Shown here: one piece after another, positions 49,666 through 57,435 of the stretch
Layout: each line of letters starts with the position of its first letter
How positions within the stretch are numbered: position 1 is the stretch's first letter
Source: Chloroflexota bacterium
GTDB taxonomy: Bacteria > Chloroflexota > UBA6077 > JACCZL01
Reading direction: 5' to 3'
Length of the DNA stretch: 64,000 nt
NCBI GenBank assembly: GCA_020850535.1
Contig: JADZEM010000013.1
Coordinates: 62,001 to 126,000 of the forward strand
Made by a program: the position numbers and the translations under genes
The notes under the pieces: generated by a model
The model's database searches: none
The model's input: the letters and a program-made list of their open reading frames with translations, nothing else
Told to the model about the DNA's origin: nothing

Positions 49666-50175
49666 ATGCTCGCATGTGCGCTGCTCCTGCTCCGTGTCGT
49701 GACTGGCGGGCTGCTGGTTGGGCACGGCGCGCAGAAGCTGTTCGGATCGTTTGGCGGCTACGGGCTGACCGGAACGGGTGACTGGCTCGAATCGCTGGGG
49801 CTGAAGCCGGGGAAGGCCTGGGCGGCGCTGGCCGGCTGCGGCGAGCTTGGCGGCGGCCTGTTGACGATCCTGGGGCTTGGCGGCCCGCTCGGCCCGATCA
49901 TGACCATCAGCGCCATGAAGATGGCGACCTTCAAGGCCCACTCGGGCAAGCCGATCTGGGTCAGCGCCGGCGGCGCTGAGCTGCCGGTGGTCAACATCGC
50001 CGTGGGCACGGCCCTGCTGATGACCGGCGCTGGCCGCTACTCCCTGGACAACCTGTTCGGGATCAAGGCGCCGCGCTGGCTCACGGCGCTCACGGTCGTC
50101 GGTTCGACGGTCACGCTGGTCGTCGGCCTGCTCATGGACCCTGAGCCGCCCGAGCAGACCGCCGAGGCGGCGTAG
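49666..50175 (+). CDS. DoxX family membrane protein
   Basis: 169 residues; GGAGG 7 bases before ATG. Four helices: ALLLLRVVTGGLLVGHGAQK, then FGSFGGYGLTGTGDWLESLG, AGCGELGGGLLTILGLGGPLG, LPVVNIAVGTALLMTGAGRY and LTALTVVGSTVTLVVGLLMD. The segment VGHGAQKLFG and the E of GELGGG are family marks. DoxX proteins are thought to take part in thiosulfate/quinone or redox chemistry in the membrane; here the role is unknown. The next gene starts one base after its stop. Confidence 0.9.
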   Translation: MLACALLLLRVVTGGLLVGHGAQKLFGSFGGYGLTGTGDWLESLGLKPGKAWAALAGCGELGGGLLTILGLGGPLGPIMTISAMKMATFKAHSGKPIWVSAGGAELPVVNIAVGTALLMTGAGRYSLDNLFGIKAPRWLTALTVVGSTVTLVVGLLMDPEPPEQTAEAA

Positions 50176-50568
50176 ATGTTCGTCGTCGGCGTCTCGGATC
50201 ACATCATGATCGCCCACAGCCTGCGCGGTGAGGCGTTCGGGCCGGCCCAGCGGCTGCACGGCGCCACCTACGAGGTGCGCGCGGAGATCTCCGCGCCGAC
50301 CCTGGACGAGAATGGTATCGTCGCGGACATCGGGCTGCTGCGAACCGTTCTGCGGGAGACCCTGGCCCCGCTCGACCTCCAGAACCTGGACGACTTGCCG
50401 CGGTTCGCCGGCGAGAACACCACCACCGAGTTCCTCTGCCACTGGGTCCACACGGCGCTGACCCGGCGGCTCGGCGCGCGCCCGGAGGCCGGGCTGCGCG
50501 TTACCCTGGTCGAGTCCCCGAACGCCTGGGCCGCCTACGAGGCCCCGATGCTGCTGAAGGAGGCCTGA
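50176..50568 (+). CDS. 6-carboxytetrahydropterin synthase (QueD/PTPS)-like protein, divergent
   Basis: 130 residues, starting directly after the DoxX stop. The T-fold is clear: VSDHIMIAHSL (first His ligand), then RLHGATYEVRAEI, DIGLLRTVLRETLAPLDLQN, NTTTEFLCHWVHTALTR (Thr/Glu of the substrate end) and LRVTLVESPNAWAAYE (Glu). But the Cys-x3-His-Gly-His of true QueD reads FGPAQRLHGAT, so the catalytic Cys and the second zinc His are missing. The reaction is thus uncertain; a different pterin-like or related chemistry is possible. It overlaps the EVE gene by one base (TGATG). Confidence 0.82.
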   Translation: MFVVGVSDHIMIAHSLRGEAFGPAQRLHGATYEVRAEISAPTLDENGIVADIGLLRTVLRETLAPLDLQNLDDLPRFAGENTTTEFLCHWVHTALTRRLGARPEAGLRVTLVESPNAWAAYEAPMLLKEA

Positions 50569-50972
50569 TGGCGGCCTGGCTGGTCAAGAGCGAGCCGAGT
50601 GAGTACAGCTTTGCGGACCTCGAACGCGAGGGGCCGGTCGAGTGGGACGGGGTGAAGAACCCGACGGCCCAGATCAACCTCCGCGGCATGCAGGCGGGCG
50701 ACACCTGCGTCATCTACCACTCGATGTCCGAGAAGGCGGCGGTCGGCATCGCGAGAGTCGTCCGCGCGCCGTACCCCGACCCGACTGACCCGGCCGGCAA
50801 GCGCGTCTGGGTTGACCTGCAGGCCGAGCGGCGGCTGGCGCGCCCGGTCACACTCAAGCAGCTCAAGGCCGAGCCAGATTTCGCCGACAGCCCGCTGGTC
50901 AGGATCTCGCGGCTGTCGGTCAGCCCGCTGACGGACGTGCAACTGGCGATCATCGAGCGGCTGGGCGGGTAG
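50568..50972 (+). CDS. EVE domain protein
   Basis: 134 residues: MAAWLVKSEPSEYSFADLER, VEWDGVKNPTAQINLRGMQA, GDTCVIYHSMSEKAAVGIAR and the end DFADSPLVRISRLSVSPLTD are characteristic of the EVE (PUA-like) fold, which reads modified bases in DNA or RNA and is frequent near modification systems. Here its partners are DoxX and a QueD-like protein instead of restriction genes. TGATG overlap with the preceding gene suggests coupling. Confidence 0.93.
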   Translation: MAAWLVKSEPSEYSFADLEREGPVEWDGVKNPTAQINLRGMQAGDTCVIYHSMSEKAAVGIARVVRAPYPDPTDPAGKRVWVDLQAERRLARPVTLKQLKAEPDFADSPLVRISRLSVSPLTDVQLAIIERLGG

Positions 50973-51011
50973 CAGCGCGCTATCATGCCTCCACGCATTT
51001 GGAGGCTCGTG

Positions 51012-52703
51012 ATGGGTACGTACAAGCAAGACGTGGTGGCCTCGCGGGCCGTCGTCGCCTCGAATCACCCGTTGGCGTCGTCGGCTGGCGTCGAGATCCT
51101 GCTGCGCGGCGGCAACGCCGTCGACGCCTCAGTGGCCACCCTCTTCGCGCTCTCCGTCGTCGAGCCGATGATGGTCTCACCCTTTGGGGCCGGCTTCTTC
51201 ATGATCCGCGATGGCCGCAGCGGCGAGGTCGTGTTCCTCGACAACTACGGCGTCGTGCCGTTCTCGGCCACGCCCGACATGTACGACCCGATCCCCGGCG
51301 ACCTCGACTACCACACCACCGACGACTCGAACTTCGTGGGGCACCGTTCGGTGGCCGCGCCCGGCAACCTGATGGCCTGGGCGCAGGCCGTCGAGCGGTT
51401 CGGACGGCTGCCGCTGGCCCAGACCATCGAGCCAGCCGTCCGGTTCGCGGCGGCCGGCTTCACCGCCAGCCAGTATCTCGTCAACAGCATCCGGCTGTCC
51501 CAGGCCGATCTGGCGAAGTTCCCGGCCTCGGCGGAGGTCTTCCTGCCCGGCGGCAGGGCGCCGACCATCGGGCAGCGCATCGTGCGGACAGACTACGCCC
51601 GCACCCTGCAGCAGATCGCCGACGAGGGCTGGCAGACGATGTACACGGGCAACCTCGCCCGGACCATCGTGGCCGACATGGAGGCGAACAACGGCCTGAT
51701 CACCATGGAGGATCTGGCCGCCTACCGCGTGGTTGACCGCGCGCCCGTGCGTGGCGACTATCGCGGGTACGAGATCGTCTCGACGGCCCCGCCGTCATCG
51801 GGCGGCACGCACATCGTCCAGTTGCTCAACCTGCTGGAGGGCTTCAACGTCGGGAAGGGCGACCTGGCGTTCGGGACGCCCGGCTACGCGCACCTGCTGG
51901 CCGAGGGGCTGAAGATCACCTTCGCCGACCGCCGCCGCTACATGGCCGATCCCGACCGCGTGCCGGTCCCCGTGGCCGAGCTGACCTCGAAGGCGTACGC
52001 CGAGCGCCGGCGGGCCGGCCTGGACCTGAGCCGCGCCCAGGATCACGCGGCCGGCGAGTTCGAGACGGCCGCTGCGATGGTCGGCGCGGGGCACCGTGGC
52101 CCGGACGCCCCCAACACGACGCACTGCACCGTCATCGACGACGAGGGGACCATCGTCAGCGCCACGCAGACGCTCCAGGTGCTGTTCGGCTCGCGGGTGA
52201 CGGTGCCGGGCACAGGCATGCTGCTCTCGAACCACATGAGCCTGATGGACCCGACGCCCGGCAACGCCAACTCCATCGAGCCGGGCAAGCGGATCCTGTC
52301 CAGTATGTCGCCGTCCATCGTGCTGAAGGGCGGGCAGCCGTTCATGGCCCTCGGGACGCCCGGCGGCAAGAAGATCTTCGGCGCCGTCGCCCAGGGCATC
52401 CTGAACGTCATCGATCACGGCATGACGCTGCAGGAGGCGTTCGAAGCGCCGCGCCTCTGGACCGAGGGCGCGCAGTTGGAGATCGAGGGCGGCTTCGAGA
52501 ATCTCGACGCGCTCAAGGCCGACCTGACGGCGCGCGGGCACACCGTCACCGTGGTCGAGAAAGTCGCCGGCGGCATGAACGGCGTCCAGGTGGACGCGCA
52601 GGGCCGCCTGCACGGCGCGGCCTGCTGGCGGGCGGACGGCGTGCCGATCGGCATCAGCGGCGGCCCCGCGAAGCCGCTGGAGAGTATGGGCGTCCCCACC
52701 TGA
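51012..52703 (+). CDS. Gamma-glutamyltransferase family protein
   Basis: 563 residues; GGAGG at 51001-51005 favours the ATG at 51012 over the upstream one. As an Ntn hydrolase it matures by cutting itself before the first Thr of PNTTHCTVIDDEG. VVASNHPLASSAGVEILLRG then GNAVDASVATLFALSVVEP is the conserved start of the large subunit. LSSMSPSIVLKGGQPFMALG then TPGGKKIF is the substrate loop region. Most members lack a signal peptide in this lineage, and none is obvious here, so it may act inside the cell on glutathione-like or gamma-glutamyl compounds. The heptamer array at 52710 follows at once. Confidence 0.93.
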   Translation: MGTYKQDVVASRAVVASNHPLASSAGVEILLRGGNAVDASVATLFALSVVEPMMVSPFGAGFFMIRDGRSGEVVFLDNYGVVPFSATPDMYDPIPGDLDYHTTDDSNFVGHRSVAAPGNLMAWAQAVERFGRLPLAQTIEPAVRFAAAGFTASQYLVNSIRLSQADLAKFPASAEVFLPGGRAPTIGQRIVRTDYARTLQQIADEGWQTMYTGNLARTIVADMEANNGLITMEDLAAYRVVDRAPVRGDYRGYEIVSTAPPSSGGTHIVQLLNLLEGFNVGKGDLAFGTPGYAHLLAEGLKITFADRRRYMADPDRVPVPVAELTSKAYAERRRAGLDLSRAQDHAAGEFETAAAMVGAGHRGPDAPNTTHCTVIDDEGTIVSATQTLQVLFGSRVTVPGTGMLLSNHMSLMDPTPGNANSIEPGKRILSSMSPSIVLKGGQPFMALGTPGGKKIFGAVAQGILNVIDHGMTLQEAFEAPRLWTEGAQLEIEGGFENLDALKADLTARGHTVTVVEKVAGGMNGVQVDAQGRLHGAACWRADGVPIGISGGPAKPLESMGVPT

Positions 52704-52709
52704 CGCGCG

Positions 52710-52758
52710 AGGTTCTGGGTTCTGGGTTGTGGGTTCTGGGTTCTGGGTTCTGGGTTTC
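52710..52758 (+). repeat. GGGTTCT heptamer array between GGT and LysE genes
   Basis: Seven units (AGGTTCT, GGGTTCT, GGGTTGT, GGGTTCT three times, GGGTTTC). It begins 6 bases after the gamma-glutamyltransferase stop and its end provides GGGAGG, the ribosome site of the LysE gene (52759-52764). Six GGG runs satisfy the quadruplex pattern. Confidence 0.92.
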
Positions 52759-52770
52759 GGGAGGCTGGTC

Positions 52771-53481
52771 TTGGATCTTGCGTTGATCGTCGCGGCGGCT
52801 GGCCTGGGGCTGGCGTACAGCGCCGCGCCCGGAGCGGTGAATACGGAGGCATTGCGGCGCGGGCTGGAGCGGGGCTTTCGCCCGGTGTTGCTGGTGCAGG
52901 TTGGCGCGTTGCTCGGCGATATCGCCTGGGCGGTCGTCGCACTGGTGGGCATCGGCCTGTTCTTGCAGGATCGCTCCGTTCAGGTGATCCTCGGGGTGGC
53001 CGGCGCCTGTTTCCTGCTTCGGCTGGCCTGGAGCGCCCTGCAACAGTCCTGGCGAGGCGGTCTCCCTGGAGCGCACGGCCAGGTTGGGCGCGGCGACTTC
53101 GTGACGGGGCTAGTCTTCTCGGTCGCCAATCCGTTCGGGTTGGCCTTCTGGTCCGGCGTCGGCGGGGGGATGGCCCTGACGGGTGACGCCGAGCCGAGCC
53201 TGACGGCGGGCCTGACCTTCCTGGGCGCGTTCATGCTCGGCGCTGGGGCATGGTGCCTGCTGGCCTCACTGGCCGTCGGCTGCGGCCGCCGCCTTGTCGG
53301 CCCGGGCGTCGTGCGCTGGATCGGCGCCCTCTCCGGTCTGGCGCTCGGGTACTTCGGGCTGCGTCTACTCTGGGAGACGCTCGTCACCGTGTTGGAGCGG
53401 CCGGGCACGGCAGCAGGATGGTTGCGGCGCACCGTTGCGTTTGCGGTCAGCCTCCGCGAGACGCGGCGGCTCGTCGTGTAG
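52771..53481 (+). CDS. LysE family translocator (amino-acid exporter)
   Basis: 236 residues starting at TTG with GGGAGG 6 bases upstream. DLALIVAAAGLGLAYSAAPG then AVNTEALRRGLERGFRPVLL is the family start with its conserved PG and G..RG. Five or six helices follow; ANPFGLAFWSGVGG is the mid-region NP motif. Exports amino acids or homoserine-type compounds. The tail after about residue 205 is basic. The gene probably depends on the repeat for its ribosome site, a sign the repeat has been there for some time. Confidence 0.88.
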   Translation: MDLALIVAAAGLGLAYSAAPGAVNTEALRRGLERGFRPVLLVQVGALLGDIAWAVVALVGIGLFLQDRSVQVILGVAGACFLLRLAWSALQQSWRGGLPGAHGQVGRGDFVTGLVFSVANPFGLAFWSGVGGGMALTGDAEPSLTAGLTFLGAFMLGAGAWCLLASLAVGCGRRLVGPGVVRWIGALSGLALGYFGLRLLWETLVTVLERPGTAAGWLRRTVAFAVSLRETRRLVV

Positions 53482-53532
53482 ACCACCCGTGCCGTCGTCA
53501 GGGCCTTGACGCGGATGCACCCGTACACGCAG

Positions 53533-53568
53533 AGACGCGGCCCGCGGCCATGGCCGCGGGCCGCGTCT
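53533..53568. terminator. Perfect 36-bp palindrome between convergent genes
   Basis: AGACGCGGCCCGCGGCCA and its exact complement meet with no spacer. Placed between the LysE end (53481) and the small membrane protein end (53589), it can serve both strands. No T-run. Confidence 0.75.
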
Positions 53569-53588
53569 GTTGCTGTCGCCGTCAGTCG

Positions 53589-53804
53589 CTACGGGAAGCC
53601 GAACGTGAAGCTCGAGTTTTCCTCGTCGGGAGCGGTCCCGTTGAAGCGGTACGCATCGAGCGGGGTGCTCGGGTCGTAGTTCTGCGCCTCGACCATGATG
53701 CCTCGCAGGCTCGACGCCTCTGCGATGAAGATGCCAACCCCGCCAAGGATGATGAGCAGCGCCGTCAAGAGCGCCAGAATCAGTGTTTGCGTCTGTCGGA
53801 ACAT
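53589..53804 (-). CDS. Small single-span membrane protein
   Basis: 71 residues. The start ATG at 53804 is chosen because the longer frame upstream (to 54461) is antisense to the glycosyltransferase. MFRQTQTLILALLTALLIIL GGVGIFIAEASS is one helix; the outer part, RGIMVEAQNYDPSTPLDAYR, is followed by FNGTAPDEENSSFTFGFP, rich in Asn/Ser. The residue mix is natural. No family recognised. It follows the GT39 gene (211 bases). Confidence 0.6.
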   Translation of the reverse strand: MFRQTQTLILALLTALLIILGGVGIFIAEASSLRGIMVEAQNYDPSTPLDAYRFNGTAPDEENSSFTFGFP

Positions 53805-54015
53805 CCCTGAGCCTCTACCTGTGCACGCGCCGTCTCTGCAGGTGGCCGCCGTCATCGTGAGGGCTGCATGGCCACGGGCGCGACTGCGTCTTCTCTCTGT
53901 ACTACGTTCCTTGTAACAGGAAGGACGCACCAGGGATTCCCGCGGGGACCGAACTGTCTCCAGATGGACACGCTCAGGGCGGGCGAAACGGCAGGCGACG
54001 AAGCTGCCGGCGGCG

Positions 54016-55746
54016 TTACCGCCGAGCGCCCGCCGTCGACGCGGTCTCAGGCGGACCGATCCGGTACGCGCGGTAGCTCGGGCTGTCCTTGCCGTTCGCA
54101 CGCTTGCCGTCGAGCGGCTCCAGGCGCAGCGTGTCGTCCAGGCGGTCCGCCGTCGAACGGTGCAGGATCGCCAGCCGCCCGGGCAGGCTCGTGGCGGCCG
54201 TCGCGGGGTCCAGTTGCTCGGCCGGCACGTCCCCCAGCGCCAGCAGGAACGTGAAGCTCGACGACGCCTTGCCGCCGCCCGTGCTCTTGACCGTGACGAG
54301 CTGTGGATCGAGCAGGACCGCCTCGTCTCCCACGCGGGCCGCCTCGACCTGCCGCACCGTGCGGAAGTAGAGCGCGTTGCTGAAGCCGTCCTCCTGGCTC
54401 TCCTCGTAGAAGGTGTCCAGCAGCGAGAGCGGGTGCACCGCCAGCATCGCCACGCCGCCACCTATCGCCAGCAGGACGACCGCCTGTGCCAGCCGCGTGA
54501 CGACCCCCTCCGTCGGCGCGGTTCGTGCGATGGCGCGGGCCGCGGCCGCCACCGCCAGCCCGAGTGCCACGAACAGCACCGGCACCAGCGGCATCAGGTA
54601 GCGGCCGTCCAGCATCGGGCGGTACTTGCCGCTGAAGGCCGGCGGCAGCGCGACGGCCAGCAGGACGCCGCCCACCAGCCACCAGGATCGCTGCCTGATC
54701 GCCACGCCCAGGCCAGCCAGCACCAGACCCGCCGTCAACGCGATCCACGGGTCGGCCAGGTAGGCGATGGTCTGGTGGCGGTCTTCCAGCGCGCCGCTCA
54801 CCAGGCGCACCGTCGAGATGCCGAGCTGCTCCAGGTTATTCACGTAGACGCCGTGGTCTGCCGCTTCGCCAGCGTCCTGATCGGCGTCGAGGTAGCGCTT
54901 CTGCTTGCTCTCGACATCGGCGATCACCTCGAAGCGGCTGGTGACGTGGTAGTACAGCAGGCTGCTGTACCCGACCAGTACCAGGGCCACGGCCATGACC
55001 GGCCAGCGGGTCCGGAGCCATGCCGGCCGCATCAGCAGCGCGCCGAGCGCCGCGCCAACCAGCAACGGAGCAGCGGTCGGGTGGGTCTGGAGCGCCAGCC
55101 CCGAGAGCAGCCCGCCAGCCGCCAGCAGCCGCCCACCCCGGGCCAGCCCATCGAGCGTCAGCCCATCGAGCGTCAGCCCATCCCGCCCGGAGACGCGCAC
55201 CGCCCGCGCCACCAGCCAGAGCGCCGTGGTCGAGACCAGCGGCGTCAGCGAGTGCGACAGCGCGACGTGGCTGGTGATCACCGTGTGCGCGCCAGAGGTC
55301 GCCAGGAACCCGGCTGCCGCCAGCCCGGCGAGCCGCCCACCGACCTCGCGGCCTAGCAGGTAGGTCGGCACGATGGTCAGCGTGCCCAACGCCCAGACCA
55401 GGATCTGCGTCGCCTCCAGGCTCGGCCCAAAGACCTTGTAGACCAGCGCCAGCAGCCAGAGGAACGGTCCGCCCAGGTACGGCGCGGAGTCCGCGAAGTA
55501 GAACGCCCGCCCCTGCGCCATGTCGAGCGCCATCATGATGGTGTCGCCGACGGACGGGAACTGCGGCGAGAGCAGCAGGTGCGGCCAGCGGACCGAGCCT
55601 GCCAGCCCCGCCAGCATGCCGATCAGCAGCACGTCGGCCCAGACGCCGACAGCAGTCAGGCCAGCTACCCGCCCGAGCAGCCGTTCCAGAGGAGACGTCG
55701 CCAGCGCCGGGCGTGCCGTCACCGAGCGTGCGGGAGAGATCGCCAT
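54016..55746 (-). CDS. ArnT/PMT-like glycosyltransferase (GT39 family)
   Basis: 576 residues; the ATG at 55746 with GGAG about 9 bases upstream is preferred over the first ATG. 10-12 helices; the first outside loop holds SVGDTIMMALDMAQGRAFYF (acidic D/E position) and ADSAPYLGGPFLWLLALVYK. Later FGPSLEATQILVWALGTLTI, HPTAAPLLVGAALGALL and FSGKYRPMLDGRYLMPLVPV are typical (RY.lp..P). The C-terminal 100 residues are soluble. Such enzymes use polyprenyl-linked sugars to modify lipids or proteins outside. A short 15-base tandem repeat (near 55150) encodes GLTLDGLTLDG. Confidence 0.85.
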   Translation of the reverse strand: MAISPARSVTARPALATSPLERLLGRVAGLTAVGVWADVLLIGMLAGLAGSVRWPHLLLSPQFPSVGDTIMMALDMAQGRAFYFADSAPYLGGPFLWLLALVYKVFGPSLEATQILVWALGTLTIVPTYLLGREVGGRLAGLAAAGFLATSGAHTVITSHVALSHSLTPLVSTTALWLVARAVRVSGRDGLTLDGLTLDGLARGGRLLAAGGLLSGLALQTHPTAAPLLVGAALGALLMRPAWLRTRWPVMAVALVLVGYSSLLYYHVTSRFEVIADVESKQKRYLDADQDAGEAADHGVYVNNLEQLGISTVRLVSGALEDRHQTIAYLADPWIALTAGLVLAGLGVAIRQRSWWLVGGVLLAVALPPAFSGKYRPMLDGRYLMPLVPVLFVALGLAVAAAARAIARTAPTEGVVTRLAQAVVLLAIGGGVAMLAVHPLSLLDTFYEESQEDGFSNALYFRTVRQVEAARVGDEAVLLDPQLVTVKSTGGGKASSSFTFLLALGDVPAEQLDPATAATSLPGRLAILHRSTADRLDDTLRLEPLDGKRANGKDSPSYRAYRIGPPETASTAGARR

Positions 55747-55809
55747 GCCGATGTACTCCAGGCGTCCTGAGTCTCGACCCGGCAGTGCTCTCGACAGTGC
55801 GAGCATCAC

Positions 55810-56271
55810 TGGATCGGACGCGACGGCTCAGCCGGTGCTGACGGGGGTGGGCATGACGAGCCGCAAGCTGCCGTCTGTCGATGACGGTGCAGGAGTAGAA
55901 CGGACGAGCAGCGACAGCCGCAAGACTTTCGCGACGAAATGGCCGTCCCGGCGCCGCGCAAACAGGATGAGTTCGCGTGCTTCTTACCAGCATCACCGCC
56001 GCGCCACTCGAAGGGGCTTGACGAAACACGGCCAACATGAACGGACGATGAAGGATCAAGGTGTCAATCTGCCGACATTTCGGCCAACCTGACCCTGGCA
56101 GCCTCGATGTTGGGGGGAAAGCGTCGCATGCGCGTGGTGATGCGGCCGCCGGTGTGCTGTCGTTGCGCGACAGTGCTACTATCGGGCTGCGCGCACTGCC
56201 GCCCGCATCAGTTGCACTCTGGCGTGGTTGGCGCGGCGGTGTTGCCGGCACCTCACTGGGGAGTAGCCCGG
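55810..56271. other. Gene-free region between the glycosyltransferase and efflux genes
   Basis: 460 bases between divergent genes. Apart from the operator-like site near 56157 I see no repeat or structured RNA. Open frames through it are not gene-like. Confidence 0.5.
56157..56182 (+). promoter_or_regulatory. Candidate promoter with overlapping operator for the efflux pair
   Basis: CTGTCG-TTGCG-CGACAG (56157-56173) is a 6-bp-arm inverted repeat, and TACTAT (56177-56182) a possible -10, about 90 bases before the HlyD-type gene. A repressor there would sit between -35 and -10, as in many TetR/MarR-controlled pumps. No regulator gene is adjacent. Confidence 0.4.
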
Positions 56272-57240
56272 ATGGCGACACCGACGTCGAACCCGCCCAC
56301 AGACGCGCAGGCCGCGCGTGTCGGTGTTGCTCCTGAACCGGCCCCCACCGCGACCAATGGCCATGCGACGGGTGCACCGACGGCCAGTCCGCCTCCCGCG
56401 GCCGGCGCTGCGTCCGCCCGGCCAGCCGGCCCGGCTGTCGCGCCGACCCTGCACGGACGCGGTGGCCCGGAGATCGAGTCGGCAGCCGCCTTCCGCGCGA
56501 AGACCCGCGCCCGCCGCAAGCGCTTCCTGCTCCTGCTCCCGATCCTGGCCATCGCGCTCTGCGCCGTCGTCGTGTTTGGCTACCGCTACTGGTACCAGCA
56601 CACCTACTTCGTCTGGACCGAGAACGCTTCGGTGACCGGCGATCTGGTGCAGGTCGGCTCGCTCAACGCCGGGCGCATCGTGGCGACTCGCGTGGACGTC
56701 GGGCGGCCGGTCCAGGCGGGTCAAGAGATCGCCGTCGTGGCGATGCCCCAGGATGTCGGAAGCGGTGGCATGGGCGCGGCTCCGCGCCTGGGGATCACTG
56801 GCTCGACTGACACGCTGGTGCCCGTCTACTCGCCGCTGACAGGCGTCGTGGCGGCGCGGACCGGGTTCGTGGGCGGGACGGTCACCGCCGGCCAGCCGAT
56901 CTACTCGCTGGTGGATCCGCGCCAGGTCTGGATTCGCGCCAACATCGAGGAGGCGATGGCCTGGCGGGTGGAGGTCGGGCAGGTCGCCGAGATCCACGTG
57001 GACGCCCTCAACCGCGACTTCATCGGGCAGGTGGACGCGATCACGCCGGCCAGCGCGGCCACGTTCTCGCTGCTCCCCACGAACAACGCCTCTGGCAACT
57101 TCACCAAGGTCACCCAGTACGTGCCGGTCAAGATCGTGGTGGACACGCGCGGCGTGATGCTGCCGCTGGGCACGTCCGTCGAGGTCACGATCCGCGTCCG
57201 CGAGCCCCGCAGCGAGTATCCGCTGCCCTGGGAGCCGTAA
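56272..57240 (+). CDS. HlyD/EmrA-like membrane fusion protein of an efflux pump
   Basis: 322 residues; GGGGAG before ATG 56272. Residues 1-70 are Pro/Ala-rich and cytoplasmic. One helix (RFLLLLPILAIALCAVVVFG) then YWYQHTYFVWTENASVTGDL and GSLNAGRIVATRVDVGRPVQA are the barrel-sandwich lipoyl halves, joined directly with only a short loop; the long coiled coil of Gram-negative EmrA is missing. RQVWIRANIEEAMAWRVEVG and VPVKIVVDTRGVMLPLGTSV form the beta-barrel. This short form fits a single-membrane cell where no outer channel is needed. It is followed by a DHA2 transporter with a repeat between. Confidence 0.9.
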   Translation: MATPTSNPPTDAQAARVGVAPEPAPTATNGHATGAPTASPPPAAGAASARPAGPAVAPTLHGRGGPEIESAAAFRAKTRARRKRFLLLLPILAIALCAVVVFGYRYWYQHTYFVWTENASVTGDLVQVGSLNAGRIVATRVDVGRPVQAGQEIAVVAMPQDVGSGGMGAAPRLGITGSTDTLVPVYSPLTGVVAARTGFVGGTVTAGQPIYSLVDPRQVWIRANIEEAMAWRVEVGQVAEIHVDALNRDFIGQVDAITPASAATFSLLPTNNASGNFTKVTQYVPVKIVVDTRGVMLPLGTSVEVTIRVREPRSEYPLPWEP

Positions 57241-57278
57241 TCCCGTGGGGCGTCACACGCCTGACCTTCTGGTCGGGT

Positions 57279-57413
57279 CGGGGGTTGAAACCCCCGCCTA
57301 CCGTGCACCGTCGCGCTGCGACGGGGCGGGTGGGCGACGTGTGGCTCGATGTACTGAAGGCGTCGCGAAGCGACAGCATGATGGTAGGCGAGGGTTTCAA
57401 CCCCCGACGCTCT
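57279..57413. mobile_element. Element-E-like palindrome between the two efflux genes
   Basis: CGGGGGTTGAAACCCCCGCC at the left and GGCGAGGGTTTCAACCCCCG at the right are inverted repeats; inner GTCGCGCTGCGAC / GTCGCGAAGCGAC pairs as in the elements at 28931 and 31483. The AGGGCGATTGCA ends are absent. It sits 23 bases before the transporter start. Confidence 0.7.
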
Positions 57414-57435
57414 GCCCTGGCGTCAGGCCACGCTG

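Noticed and set aside
53589-54461. A 290-codon frame including the small membrane protein
   Set aside because: The first 219 codons lie antisense or in another frame of the glycosyltransferase; only the part from 53804 looks natural.
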